In this document: positions 1 through 9,655 of the stretch, one piece after another
Layout: every line of letters starts with the position of its first letter
Numbering within the stretch: the first letter of the stretch is position 1
Assembly (NCBI GenBank): GCA_963594655.1
Contig: CAVBFD010000010.1
Location: forward strand, 1-58,746
Length of the DNA stretch: 58,746 nucleotides
Reading direction: 5' to 3'
DNA from: Colivivens sp963594655
Lineage (GTDB): Bacteria; Bacteroidota; Bacteroidia; Bacteroidales; Bacteroidaceae
Translations under genes and position numbers: made by a program
Notes under the pieces: model-generated
What the model saw: only the letters and a program-made list of their open reading frames with translations
Databases searched by the model: none
Told to the model about the DNA's origin: nothing

Positions 1-1
1 G

Positions 2-625
2 CTCCGCACGGTACCAGTCAACCGCTACAGCGGTACCATTGGAGCGATATTCTCAGGAAGCTATAAGACCGCTTTGGTTTGCGTTGAAAAACCCGAGGAT
101 ACAGGCGAACGCTATGGCAAAACTCAAACTATTCAAGATGCAGGAGTGGATAAGTATTCTTACAATGATGACATCATAGACATACTTATCTTCGGCACAA
201 AAACAGAATTTGGCTTTGTACTCAAGAATGTATCCAATCATTCCTTAAAACTGATTTGGAACGAAGCTGCTTTTGTTGGGCTTGACGGTTCAACATCAAA
301 AATAATGCATCTTGGTATAAAATACTCACAGCGTGAGGGTGACCAACCGGCAACGACAATAATCAAAGGGGCAAAAATTGAAGATGTTGCCACACCTACT
401 GCAAATGTATATTATGATGAAGGTGTTAAGTTTGGCTATTCTACTATTGGCAATGGTTGGAAGACTAAATCAATGTTGCCCAGTTTGTATAAAGGAAAAG
501 ACGCTGGAGAAATCCGCCTAATGTTACCAATCCAGATAAAAGAAGTCGTAAACGAATACACTTTTGTTTTCAAGGTATATTATACTTATGACCATCCAGA
601 ATTACTAAATGCAGATAAACTTTAA
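2..625 (+). CDS. Hypothetical protein, 5' end outside window
   Basis: The reading frame is open from base 2, so the start codon and any signal peptide lie upstream of the window. About 207 residues are visible, ending in TAA. The protein is rich in Asn, Lys, Thr and Tyr, with alternating hydrophobic stretches typical of beta-rich envelope proteins in Bacteroidales; no catalytic motif or family is recognised. A TTG at 74 is an internal codon of this frame, not a credible start. The DNA is clearly more AT-rich than the region beyond 2.8 kb, as for the next two genes, which suggests accessory DNA. The function is unknown. Confidence 0.6.
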   Translation, partial: LRTVPVNRYSGTIGAIFSGSYKTALVCVEKPEDTGERYGKTQTIQDAGVDKYSYNDDIIDILIFGTKTEFGFVLKNVSNHSLKLIWNEAAFVGLDGSTSKIMHLGIKYSQREGDQPATTIIKGAKIEDVATPTANVYYDEGVKFGYSTIGNGWKTKSMLPSLYKGKDAGEIRLMLPIQIKEVVNEYTFVFKVYYTYDHPELLNADKL

Positions 626-669
626 TACTAGTCTGGGGAAGTCTATTGGCTTCCCCACTGTCATTCGTC

Positions 670-1236
670 ATGAAACGCTATTTTCTATTCTTCATACACT
701 TATTTTTAATTTTGTCAACAAAAGCAGTTGGACACATATTGTTCATGGGGATACCTGTTGATGGCAAATATGAAACATTCCGAGACAGTCTTGTGTCGAA
801 AGATTTTATCTATGTGAGTTCATTTGAAACATCCTACAAGTTTATTGGTATATTTGCAAATGAAGCGGTCACTGTAAATGTTCTTGTGTCCCCGAGAACA
901 AATACAGTATGTAAGGTAATCGTTTATTTCCAAGAGCATGAGAAATGGAAGGAATTAAAAGAAGACTATTTTGCGAAAAAAGAGTTATATAGGAGTAAAT
1001 ACCCTTTAGACAAAGACTTTGAATTTTTTATTGATGGCTATGAAGATGGTGACGGTTATGAAGCAAGAGCCGTAATGCGTGATAAGTGCAGATATGTATC
1101 TTTTTTTCTAGCCACAGGAGGGCATGTTACTGTTGAAATAACAAAAACGATGCAAGTCAAGGTTGTTTATGAAGACAGAGAGAATATTAAAGTAGCTCAA
1201 AAAGAATTGGAGGACAATGCACTGGATGATATATAG
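670..1236 (+). CDS. Hypothetical exported protein
   Basis: A 188-residue protein. I chose the ATG at 670 rather than the in-frame upstream codon at 646 because it gives a clean signal peptide: MKR, then a hydrophobic run rich in Phe, Leu and Ile to about residue 20. The mature part is charged and Lys/Glu-rich, with no membrane span and no motif I recognise. It begins 44 bp after the stop of the preceding gene on the same strand, so the two may be co-transcribed. AT-rich composition matches its neighbours and differs from the rest of the window. The family is unknown. Confidence 0.6.
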   Translation: MKRYFLFFIHLFLILSTKAVGHILFMGIPVDGKYETFRDSLVSKDFIYVSSFETSYKFIGIFANEAVTVNVLVSPRTNTVCKVIVYFQEHEKWKELKEDYFAKKELYRSKYPLDKDFEFFIDGYEDGDGYEARAVMRDKCRYVSFFLATGGHVTVEITKTMQVKVVYEDRENIKVAQKELEDNALDDI

Positions 1237-1399
1237 AGCATTTGCATTTCATTGTTTATGTTTCTTAGGGATTTCCACATAAGCCTTCTTGCACGCATGC
1301 ATTGACCTCTATACTTTACATTCCAACCTGTTTTGTATAAAATACCCATTTATACTTTGCATATCACACAATCCTGTTGTTTTTGCAAAGTATAATTTG

Positions 1400-1407
1400 T
1401 ATTTTTG
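1400..1407 (+). promoter_or_regulatory. -7 promoter element (TAnnTTTG)
   Basis: TATTTTTG lies 16 bp before the ATG at 1424 and matches the Bacteroidetes -7 consensus TAnnTTTG. A TTTG occurs at 1382-1385, but the 14-bp spacing is shorter than the usual 19 or so. It implies a very short leader for the ATPase gene. Confidence 0.45.
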
Positions 1408-1423
1408 CAAAAACAATCGTAAG

Positions 1424-2635
1424 ATGGAAATAATAAACCGGTCCATTTATCTCAACCACATTGTCAATTTGCTGGACAGGGATGCGATAATCATACTTGT
1501 CGGTCAGCGACGAGTTGGCAAGAGTTGCATACTGAAGCAGTTAGAGTGTTGGATTGAAGAAAACATCCAGTCCGCCAACGTGCTTTACATCAACAAGGAG
1601 TTATACGAGTTCAGTAGCATTACCGATGCCGATGAACTTTACGAGTACACAAACACACGGCTGGAACCAGAGAGGAAAAACTATCTTCTGATTGATGAAG
1701 TACAGGACATAACCAATTACGAGAATGCATTGAGGAGTCTTCATGCTGAAGATCGTTGCCAGATTATCGCCACTGGCAGCAACGCCTATGTGTTCTCCTC
1801 CGAACTCAGCACCCGCCTCGCCGGGAGATATATTGAAATTCCCATTCATAGTCTGACATACCAAGAGTTTCTGCAATTCCACAAGTTGGAAGACTCAGAC
1901 AACAGCATGAACGAGTATTTGCGTGTCGGCGGACTGCCCGGACTTTGTCATTACGACATCACTGACGAAAGTCAAGTACGGGATTATCTACAGGGAGTAT
2001 ACAACACAGTGATGCTGCGAGACGTAATCACACGTGAAGGAATCCGCAACATACCGTTCATTGAGAACCTGACAAAGTTTGTCGCGGACAACACTGGAAA
2101 ACTCATCTCCGTTCGCAACATAGCCAACACGATGGCATCACAAGGTTCAAAGACTTCAGAGGTGGCGACCGCCTCTTACCTGAGATACCTATGCAACGCA
2201 TACATAATATATCCGGTACAACGCTATGACATCCGCGGCAAGAAACTGTTCGAGCAGAACTACAAATATTACTTTACTGACCACGGACTCCGCAACCTGC
2301 TTTGCGGGTTCAATCTCCGTGGGAACATCGAAAAGATTATCGAGAATGTGGTATACCTCCACCTCGTCACACAAGGCTATAGAGTAACGGTTGGTATCTT
2401 GCGGAATTCGGAGATTGATTTTGTGGCTACCCATGGAGACAAAACCATTTACATACAAGCCACCTACATGCTCGCGTCAGAAGAAACTGTCCGCCGCGAG
2501 TTCGGTAACCTGCAGAACATCAAAGACAATTACCCCAAATATGTCATCTCAATGGATCCAGTCAGTGGTGACCTTCCAGAATACCCTGGCATCCGCCACC
2601 TAAAACTCCGCGAGTTCCTGACAAGCAACTTCTAA
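1424..2635 (+). CDS. AAA_14/DUF4143-type ATPase
   Basis: A 403-residue protein of the family with an N-terminal AAA_14 ATPase domain and a C-terminal DUF4143 domain. Walker A is GQRRVGKS at residues 27-34, Walker B is LLIDEVQD at 88-95, and ATGSN near 115 fits the sensor position. The C-terminal part contains an EIDFVA segment followed by IYIQATY, which resembles the PD-(D/E)xK-like fold described for DUF4143. The ATG at 1424 was chosen because Walker A then falls at the usual distance; the upstream extension to 1289 reads as non-coding and contains the promoter. These proteins are numerous in gut Bacteroidales and often sit in accessory regions; their role is poorly understood. Confidence 0.85.
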   Translation: MEIINRSIYLNHIVNLLDRDAIIILVGQRRVGKSCILKQLECWIEENIQSANVLYINKELYEFSSITDADELYEYTNTRLEPERKNYLLIDEVQDITNYENALRSLHAEDRCQIIATGSNAYVFSSELSTRLAGRYIEIPIHSLTYQEFLQFHKLEDSDNSMNEYLRVGGLPGLCHYDITDESQVRDYLQGVYNTVMLRDVITREGIRNIPFIENLTKFVADNTGKLISVRNIANTMASQGSKTSEVATASYLRYLCNAYIIYPVQRYDIRGKKLFEQNYKYYFTDHGLRNLLCGFNLRGNIEKIIENVVYLHLVTQGYRVTVGILRNSEIDFVATHGDKTIYIQATYMLASEETVRREFGNLQNIKDNYPKYVISMDPVSGDLPEYPGIRHLKLREFLTSNF

Positions 2636-2674
2636 CCACGCCACAGCCATTATTCCGCTCGGAGGTTACCAAAA

Positions 2675-2723
2675 ATCCCATTTCGAGCAAAATAGTGAAC
2701 CGTTATTTTGCGCGAAATGGGAT
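2675..2723 (-). terminator. Long hairpin between convergent genes
   Basis: Arms at 2675-2694 and 2704-2723 pair over 20 positions with one mismatch, around a 9-nt loop. Read on the minus strand the stem is followed by GATTTTTGG, a short T-run, so it can end transcription of the xylan operon. It lies between the converging ATPase gene and the GH43 gene and may serve both. Intrinsic terminator is the simplest reading. Confidence 0.65.
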
Positions 2724-2795
2724 AAGAAGGGTGTTTGGATCAGAATATCCGAAGTGTAGTCTTTTGGATTTACCGCTATTCTGTTCCGGACGGTG

Positions 2796-4415
2796 TTACT
2801 TGCTGTATTCAAAGCAGTCCACATCAACATAACCGCCCTGTGTCTTGGTGGCATAGTTATAGATGGCGAACCTCGTACCCATGAACAGTCGTTTGTAGTC
2901 GTATATCATCTTGAAGTCCTTGACCGCCTCTGTCCAGTTCTTACCGTCCGTACTATATGATAAGGTAGCAAAATCCTTGTGGAGACGGAAGTCACATGCA
3001 ATCTTCAGCCAAACGGTCTTCGACTTGAGCGGTTGACGGAACACCTCCTCGCGCGCCACACCGGTCACCGCCTTCTCCCTGTCGGTGAGCGACACGCTCT
3101 CCTTGGTTCCCACGATATAGGTCTTCTTGCCTTCCTTGACTACGGAAAGCAGGGCGGCGTCACCCTGGAAGGCGGCAAAACCAGCCACGTCACCGTCCTT
3201 CATCTTACCCACATTCATCTTGATGACACCCTCGCACTGCGGGCCCTCGGTACGTGTGGTCAACGTGTTGGGCGCAAGGAAGATGTTCGGGGCGACACGA
3301 GAAGTCCTGAGACGGAGATGACCCTTACGGTCAGTCAACGACCAAGCCTCATCTACCGGGTTGTGGTTCCACTGCCACTGGAGTTCCAGGTCGTCATCAC
3401 TGAAGTCATCGCTATACACGAGACCCTTGCCGTCGTGACCAAGGACAGGTTTCCGCATGACAGCCGGTATGTCTCCGTTCTCGTCACCAAGCATCGGCCA
3501 TCCGTCAGTCCACGTGCAGGGTTCGAGGGTGAGTACCCTACCTACACCGCCACGGTCCTGAAAGATGATACCGTACCAGTTTCCGTCGGGCGCATCCACT
3601 ATAGTACCCTGCCCCACTCCGTTGAATCCCTGGAACTCCGTCTCCAGGATTACCTTCTTCTCATACGGCCCGTGGATATCGTCGGCACGGTAACAGACCT
3701 CACGGCGGGGATGACCGCCTGTCCATGAAATCATGAGAAGATAGTACTTGCCGTCGCGCTTTATCATGCGCGAGCCCTCCAGCAGACCCTTCTCCTCGTT
3801 GTCCCTCTCGAAAAGCTTGCAGTCGCTTCCCGGCACCACATCCGCCAGTTCATCGTTGAGCTGCACCATCTCTCCTGTGCCGTACACCACATAAGCCTTG
3901 TCGTCATCGTCGAAGAAAAGGGCGGCATCGTGGAAATGGCGCATACGGCTGTGGACAGTCCACTGTCCCTCGATGTCATCGGCGGTACATATATATGTTT
4001 CGCCACCGGGACTGTCGTTGGGCGCGAAAAGCGCGTAGAACTTACCCTTGTGGTGCTGCAGTGAGGTGGCCCACTGTCCACGTCCGTACACCGTACCCTC
4101 CTTCATGTCGTACTTGGGCGAGTCGGTGAGACGCGGGAAGATGTAGTTCACCGTCTCCCAGTTCACCAAGTCCTTCGACTTCATGATAGGCGCTCCGGGC
4201 ATAAGGTGCATGGTGGTACTCACCATATAGAACGAGTCGCCCACACGTATCACATCCACATCAGGCACGTCAGACCACAACATGGGATTCTCAAAAGTAT
4301 CGCCCCCAGACTTTGCTGTCTGTGCCGGGGCAGAAAGTCCGCAAGCCAGCAGCACGGCGGCAAGGGAACAAACCAGTTTCATTTTCATCAGCATTATTGT
4401 TATTGATTTTTTCAT
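2796..4415 (-). CDS. GH43 family glycoside hydrolase (xylosidase-like)
   Basis: A 539-residue secreted enzyme. The N-terminus carries a signal peptide ending near SAPAQ (residue 31). A five-bladed GH43 catalytic domain follows: likely base Asp52 in PDVDVIRV, pKa-modulating Asp163 in FHDAALF, and acid Glu213 in LEGSRMIK. From about residue 330 a beta-sandwich module typical of GH43 xylosidases follows. The closest resemblance is to the GH43_12 type, an inference from memory of the family. It would remove xylose or arabinose from xylo-oligosaccharides, in the periplasm or outside the cell. It is last in the operon, starting 24 bp after the GH115 stop, and a hairpin terminator follows. Confidence 0.9.
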   Translation of the reverse strand: MKKSITIMLMKMKLVCSLAAVLLACGLSAPAQTAKSGGDTFENPMLWSDVPDVDVIRVGDSFYMVSTTMHLMPGAPIMKSKDLVNWETVNYIFPRLTDSPKYDMKEGTVYGRGQWATSLQHHKGKFYALFAPNDSPGGETYICTADDIEGQWTVHSRMRHFHDAALFFDDDDKAYVVYGTGEMVQLNDELADVVPGSDCKLFERDNEEKGLLEGSRMIKRDGKYYLLMISWTGGHPRREVCYRADDIHGPYEKKVILETEFQGFNGVGQGTIVDAPDGNWYGIIFQDRGGVGRVLTLEPCTWTDGWPMLGDENGDIPAVMRKPVLGHDGKGLVYSDDFSDDDLELQWQWNHNPVDEAWSLTDRKGHLRLRTSRVAPNIFLAPNTLTTRTEGPQCEGVIKMNVGKMKDGDVAGFAAFQGDAALLSVVKEGKKTYIVGTKESVSLTDREKAVTGVAREEVFRQPLKSKTVWLKIACDFRLHKDFATLSYSTDGKNWTEAVKDFKMIYDYKRLFMGTRFAIYNYATKTQGGYVDVDCFEYSK

Positions 4416-4439
4416 TCAGTGTTATTTATCGGCGAGCCA

Positions 4440-6938
4440 CTACTCCCACGCGCCGCCCATATAGCTGTAGCGGTTGTTGTCGGGATTGATGACCACCTGT
4501 TCCAAAACTATCTCAGGGTCAACCATCACCACACGGATAGTGTGCCGTCCGGCAGACAGCGACCGGGCAGGAGTGGCAGACAACCAGCGCTGGTTGTCGA
4601 ACGTCTCGTTGCGCATCCGCAGTTTCCTGCCGTTCCACCAGCCGTTCAGTGCCAGTCGCGGTTCCTCAGGCAACGCCTTCAACCGCTTGGACACCGCAAG
4701 GTTCTTCGGGGTGTATTCCTGGAACACGTCGAGGAAACCCTGACGCGCGTCCACTATCTGTAGGGGCTGGTCATCGACCTGCACCCCTATGCGCAGTCCC
4801 CGTTCGGGATACACATCCTGTGTCGGCAAGATGCCGAGGGCTACAGTGAGTGTCTCCACCCTCTGCGGCAAGTCGAAATCATACTCCAGAGTCGCTCCGC
4901 TACCGTCAGTGGCACTCACCGCCATAACGTCGCTGCTGCCCATGCACCCCTTGCCCCGTCCCAAGTCGGGAAGGAACATCCACTTGGCAGACCGCCCCTC
5001 AGTGGTACGGTCGTAACGCCATGCAGGGATGGCTGTCTCCGTAGATGAAGCCCCACTGGAAAGTGGGTGGTCCACCTTGAAACCGAGTGTCATCGGGTTG
5101 GCGTTCTTCTCCGGGATTGACCACTGGGTATAGCCGATATGGTTGTCCGACATCATCCCCTTCCACTTGCCTCCAGCCAACACATTATTATAATAGTCCG
5201 ACAACTCACGGTCTTTCCGCATCAGCAGTTCCACTCCAAGGCTGTCACCCATTGTCGCACGGTTATAGATCTCGAAGACCCCGGCACTCGCCACTACAGG
5301 GTAGTACACCAACTGGAAGAAAGCGTCCTGCATGGACTCTGGCAAGCTGGCACGGAGACTCTCCGCCCTCAGCACGAGCGACTGCCAACGCTGAGAGAGG
5401 ACAAGCATCTCGCGCTCATTGAATATCCCGGGCACCTGCACCTCCGGTTTCCTTATCAGGTTGTACTTACTGTACTTGGCAATAAGGTCAGCCGTCTCTC
5501 GTGCGTTCTCCTCTCCGAAGACACTTGCGGCAAACCGTTCGAGCCACACCTGCTCATCGCCCGGCCGCACCTTCTCAGGATTCCACGCATAGTCCATGAT
5601 GAAACTGACAGGCACCTCCTTAGGTTTCAAGTCACCCACATTTATAATCCAGATACGGTCGATGCCACTGGCATAAGCCTCGTGCAACTGTTCACGGAGT
5701 TTGGGAACGGTAGTCGTGTTGACCCAACGGTCGTTCCACGGCCCTCCGTTCATGTCGATATGGTAATACAGTCCCAGGCCACCCTTGCGCTTGCGTTCCT
5801 CCGCAGTACCCTTACGGCGGATGTAGCCCCAGTTGTTGTCACAAAAAAGAAGTGTCACATCATCGGGGACAGTGAAGCCGGCGTCATAGTATCGCTGCAC
5901 CTCGGTGAAGATAGCCCACAACTGAGGCACACTGCGTGCAGACCGTCCGTAGGTCTCCTCGATAATGCGCCGCTGGGAGGCAATCACCTTCCCTAAAGTC
6001 TTTATGTTCTCGGCATCGTTGCCGTTGCCCATCTCAGTGTCACCGTCACCACGCATACCAATGGTTATGATATTGTCATACTTGCAGTTGCATTCCAGTC
6101 CTTCCCTGAAGAACCGGTCGATGCGATCCGGATTGGTGGCGTAGTTCCACGGACCCACCTCGTCCTTCCGCTTCAGGTACTCACGGTGAGACCGCATCAT
6201 CGGCTCGTGGTGGGATGTTCCCACGACGATACCCATCTCGTCGGCCAGACGCGGAGACTCGGGGTCATCCTCATTGAAGTTGGTAGCCCACATGGCAGGC
6301 CAGAAATAATTGGCTTTCAGACGCAGCAGCAACTCGAAGATACGTGCGTAAGCCTTGGAGTTGACCCCTCCAAAGCGGTTGTTGCACCACCCTCCGAACG
6401 AGGGCCACTCGTCATTTATGAAGATGCCACGGTACTTCACCTTGGGTTCTCCGTCGGTGTAAGTGCCGCGCCGCACATAAAGGCTGTCATGACGGACGAT
6501 AGGCACATCCGCCATCCAGTACCACGGCGACACGCCTATCTGACGGGACAACTCATAGATGCCGTAGATGGTGCCGCGCTTGTCGGAACCCAGTATGACC
6601 AGTTGTCCCCCATCCGTGAAAATGAGGTACTGTTCCCACTTGCCCTTGAGTTGTCTGCTCTGTCTGGGATAGCGTTTCGCCAGCGCGCTTTTCCCCACAG
6701 TAGCCACCGTCACCGGAGCCTTGTCACTACCGGTAACCGCACGGAGGTCACCGCGCAGGTTGCCCACCGCAATCTTTACCCCAGCCCACTCGTCGGCAGC
6801 GTAGCGGACGGTATCACCGGATCCGGTGAGACATATATTGTCCCCAACCGGATTGGAGAACGAGACAAACTGTTCCGTTGCCCCTACAGAGAGGCGGGAA
6901 GACACAAGTGCCAATACCACTAACAGGTATTTCCTCAT
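4440..6938 (-). CDS. GH115 xylan alpha-1,2-glucuronidase
   Basis: An 832-residue protein with a signal peptide (cleavage probably after SVGA). The central region shows the GH115 signature blocks: FINDEWPSFGGW near residue 170, FGGVNSKAYARIFELLLRLK, NYFWPAMW, GTSHHEPMMR and the GDGDTEMG segment. GH115 enzymes remove (4-O-methyl)glucuronic acid from internal or terminal xylose of glucuronoxylan. The length matches characterised Bacteroides members (roughly 830-870). It begins 7 bp downstream of the GH98 gene and is clearly co-transcribed. Side-chain removal by this protein would complement the GH98 and GH43 enzymes on either side. Confidence 0.93.
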   Translation of the reverse strand: MRKYLLVVLALVSSRLSVGATEQFVSFSNPVGDNICLTGSGDTVRYAADEWAGVKIAVGNLRGDLRAVTGSDKAPVTVATVGKSALAKRYPRQSRQLKGKWEQYLIFTDGGQLVILGSDKRGTIYGIYELSRQIGVSPWYWMADVPIVRHDSLYVRRGTYTDGEPKVKYRGIFINDEWPSFGGWCNNRFGGVNSKAYARIFELLLRLKANYFWPAMWATNFNEDDPESPRLADEMGIVVGTSHHEPMMRSHREYLKRKDEVGPWNYATNPDRIDRFFREGLECNCKYDNIITIGMRGDGDTEMGNGNDAENIKTLGKVIASQRRIIEETYGRSARSVPQLWAIFTEVQRYYDAGFTVPDDVTLLFCDNNWGYIRRKGTAEERKRKGGLGLYYHIDMNGGPWNDRWVNTTTVPKLREQLHEAYASGIDRIWIINVGDLKPKEVPVSFIMDYAWNPEKVRPGDEQVWLERFAASVFGEENARETADLIAKYSKYNLIRKPEVQVPGIFNEREMLVLSQRWQSLVLRAESLRASLPESMQDAFFQLVYYPVVASAGVFEIYNRATMGDSLGVELLMRKDRELSDYYNNVLAGGKWKGMMSDNHIGYTQWSIPEKNANPMTLGFKVDHPLSSGASSTETAIPAWRYDRTTEGRSAKWMFLPDLGRGKGCMGSSDVMAVSATDGSGATLEYDFDLPQRVETLTVALGILPTQDVYPERGLRIGVQVDDQPLQIVDARQGFLDVFQEYTPKNLAVSKRLKALPEEPRLALNGWWNGRKLRMRNETFDNQRWLSATPARSLSAGRHTIRVVMVDPEIVLEQVVINPDNNRYSYMGGAWE

Positions 6939-6945
6939 AATGAAC

Positions 6946-9582
6946 CTATTTTACAATGTATTTCTTTCCGTTCTTGATAAATACGCCACGTGACGGATTT
7001 GTCACACGTCTTCCGTTAAGGTCGAAGACATACCCGGTGTCACTGCCGTCGGCATCGACAAGACGGATACCCACCACGTTCTGTCCTTTGGCGAACACTG
7101 GCTGGAGGGTTACCATGTCGTCGGGCATGGTGAAGGTGAGCTTGGTGTTTCCGTCGGTGAGAGTCTCAAGACTGACGGTATTCGCCATCGTGAAGTTCAC
7201 ACCGTTTACCACCTTCAGACTCTCCAGTCCATAACCCTCATCAGCCTTGATGGTCAGGGTCACGGTCTGGCCCTCCTCCGCCTCGGCCACGTCAGAGGTG
7301 ACACTGCCATGGGAAGCGTCACGGACAGTGACAAGGAACTTCTCCGCCTCACAGTCGGTTGGAGTAAAGATAATCTGGTCTACATACATGGCTATTCCAC
7401 CGGTGTTGGTCAGTATGAAACTGTTGTTTCCGGCTTTCATCGTGGCGTTGAAGGTAGACTTGCACCACTCGTTGTCGGCGGTCTGGGCCACAGACAGTCG
7501 GGTACTCTTGCCGTTGACATTGACCAGTATCTTACCCTCCTTGTCCGGATTCATGTACCTTACACTTACCTTGTAGTCGCCACCCTCGTTCATCTTCATT
7601 ATATGCCGCAAAGCGCCGGAAGTACTCGTACCCATATCCACGAAGCCGTTTGCCGAATGTCCCTTCACGGCAGGATAGGAGTAATAAGGACCGGTGTTGC
7701 TGCTCTTCACGTTCTTGTAGTCCATATCCTCCGCCTCTATCACTATCTCACCATGGTAAGCCTCCGGCTGGAGTGGTACAGGAAGGGCTTCCGCAGGTAT
7801 GGCATCCGTAGCGGTACGTTCATTGTCGCCCTTACAGTAGACCTTCAGGTCGATTCCGCCACGGTGGTTGACCTCCAGCGTGTATGTGTGGCTGTCCGCC
7901 GAATAGGTGGCGTTGACCTCACCCTGCGCCAGTTCATGCTTGTCGAACGTGTAACTCGGCTCGGACGTGACACCTGTGATGACGATGGTCTGGGTAGCCA
8001 ACGACGTGGTGTCCGTACGGTAGTTGTTCATGTAAAAGTCAATATGGTCGTCATACTCCCGAACAATACCGCTGTTGAGCATACTGTAAGTGAGCGTGAG
8101 TTGGTCGCACGAGTTGTACTGCAACGGTATCGCCGCAGTGGCGGTCTTGGTGCCGCTCAAATAAGAGAAGGGCATATAAGTGACCAGTTGGTTGCGGAAA
8201 CGGTTGACGTACAGGTCACCGGTTGACACCTCCTCGTATCGAGTGTTGAACTCCTTGGTCTTGACCGCCTGTGTCTTCCAGCGTGTGGCGTACTGCGACT
8301 TCTTGATCTTCAGCGGAATGGTCTTGGCAAGGTCGTCGTTCAATTTCGGCACAATCGGAATAGCCCCGTAACGGCCAGTGGACTTGAAGTAGCAGTGGTT
8401 GTCCATGAAATAGCCGTCGCCCACGTTGGTGGGGTCATCCTGCTTGTAGAGTCCGTCATAGAGGGTGTTCCATGAGGCGTACTTGTCCTCATCGCCCCCT
8501 GTAGTCTTGTCGTTCAGAATCACAATCTTGGTCTTGCCGACCACTTCCTCCCTCGACGGGATATAGATAGTGCCGTCGATTACCTTGCGGTACATGTCAA
8601 TCCACGCGCCGTTGAAACCGGGGAAGGTTGTCCAGTTGCGCTGTTGGAAACCGCCTACCGTGGTACGGCCAATCTCCTTGAAGTCCTCTGTAGGTATAGT
8701 CTCCGGTCCGTCCCACACGGCACCGCCGTTGACCGCCATCTGTTCCATCACCGTGCCGATGCCGGCCGCAATGGGGTATTTGGCCTTGTCCTGACCCACC
8801 ACACAGTCCATCGCGCCGTTCCAGCCACAGTTGTCATAACGCACACCGTAGTTCTTAGCCAGACCGGCGATGAAAGGACCGAAGCAGATACTCTCTGAAT
8901 TGTAGAAGCACCATGGCTGCGTGTATTTGTAAAGCCACAGGATGGCTTCTGGATACTGCTCACACGCCGCCATCAGGTTTTTGTCGCGCTTGAGCATTCC
9001 CAGAGGCGACAGTCCGTGACTCCATATATTTCCACAGAAAGAGACCGTCAGGAAACCGCCGTACTGATGGGACATCTCCACCAGTTTGGCGAACAAAGCA
9101 ATCTGGTCGGTCTGCTTGGCCGAATAAAGTGCGTCCTCGTCGAATCCCCAGAACTGTTCCGCAAAATTCCAGCCGAGGAAATTAGGGAAACGCCTGAACA
9201 TATACTCGAACGACTCCAGGTCGTCGCACTGCAGGTGGGTATGTCCACCGGACGCCGGCTGGCAGGTGAACCACAGTCCGTTCTTCTGGCACACCGTTCC
9301 CCATGAACGGTAAGTGCGCATGGCGTTCTGCGGCATCAGGTAGACCGCCCTGTCCTTGTCGTACTGACAGGACAGGGAGAGGTTCATACACACGTATGGT
9401 CTGATGTCTTCCGGTACCATATCTATAATCTTCTGTGGGTCGGCCGCGTTCCACACGTCAATGTGGATCATCCACAGAGGGTGTTGACTGTCGATGGGAC
9501 GACGCTGCTGGGCCATCATGCCGTTCACCAGAAGTGAACACTGCAAAGCCAACAGCACAAAAAGTATGGATAAACGTTTCAT
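6946..9582 (-). CDS. GH98 endo-xylanase-like protein with CBM and C-terminal sorting-like tail
   Basis: An 878-residue modular secreted protein. I used the ATG at 9582 (MKRLSILF) because it starts a proper signal peptide. Residues about 25-590 match the GH98 catalytic and C-terminal domains (WMIHIDVWNAADPQKIID, then NWTTFPGFNGAWIDMY). A CBM6/35-like module follows at about 613-742 (IVIEAEDMDY to YVDQIIF), then an InlB-like repeat domain at about 743-834, then a tail with YVFDLNGRRV and GVFIKNGKKYIV. Such tails are frequent in secreted Prevotella proteins and resemble type IX sorting domains. GH98 includes blood-group endo-galactosidases and endo-xylanases; GH115 and GH43 neighbours favour xylan. 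It starts 73 bp after the GH43 stop. Confidence 0.85.
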   Translation of the reverse strand: MKRLSILFVLLALQCSLLVNGMMAQQRRPIDSQHPLWMIHIDVWNAADPQKIIDMVPEDIRPYVCMNLSLSCQYDKDRAVYLMPQNAMRTYRSWGTVCQKNGLWFTCQPASGGHTHLQCDDLESFEYMFRRFPNFLGWNFAEQFWGFDEDALYSAKQTDQIALFAKLVEMSHQYGGFLTVSFCGNIWSHGLSPLGMLKRDKNLMAACEQYPEAILWLYKYTQPWCFYNSESICFGPFIAGLAKNYGVRYDNCGWNGAMDCVVGQDKAKYPIAAGIGTVMEQMAVNGGAVWDGPETIPTEDFKEIGRTTVGGFQQRNWTTFPGFNGAWIDMYRKVIDGTIYIPSREEVVGKTKIVILNDKTTGGDEDKYASWNTLYDGLYKQDDPTNVGDGYFMDNHCYFKSTGRYGAIPIVPKLNDDLAKTIPLKIKKSQYATRWKTQAVKTKEFNTRYEEVSTGDLYVNRFRNQLVTYMPFSYLSGTKTATAAIPLQYNSCDQLTLTYSMLNSGIVREYDDHIDFYMNNYRTDTTSLATQTIVITGVTSEPSYTFDKHELAQGEVNATYSADSHTYTLEVNHRGGIDLKVYCKGDNERTATDAIPAEALPVPLQPEAYHGEIVIEAEDMDYKNVKSSNTGPYYSYPAVKGHSANGFVDMGTSTSGALRHIMKMNEGGDYKVSVRYMNPDKEGKILVNVNGKSTRLSVAQTADNEWCKSTFNATMKAGNNSFILTNTGGIAMYVDQIIFTPTDCEAEKFLVTVRDASHGSVTSDVAEAEEGQTVTLTIKADEGYGLESLKVVNGVNFTMANTVSLETLTDGNTKLTFTMPDDMVTLQPVFAKGQNVVGIRLVDADGSDTGYVFDLNGRRVTNPSRGVFIKNGKKYIVK

Positions 9583-9655
9583 ATCAATTGGGATTTTCAG
9601 ATAATACACTTTGAACCGCAGACCACTGCGGTTCTGAATTAATATTCACTGCCGG

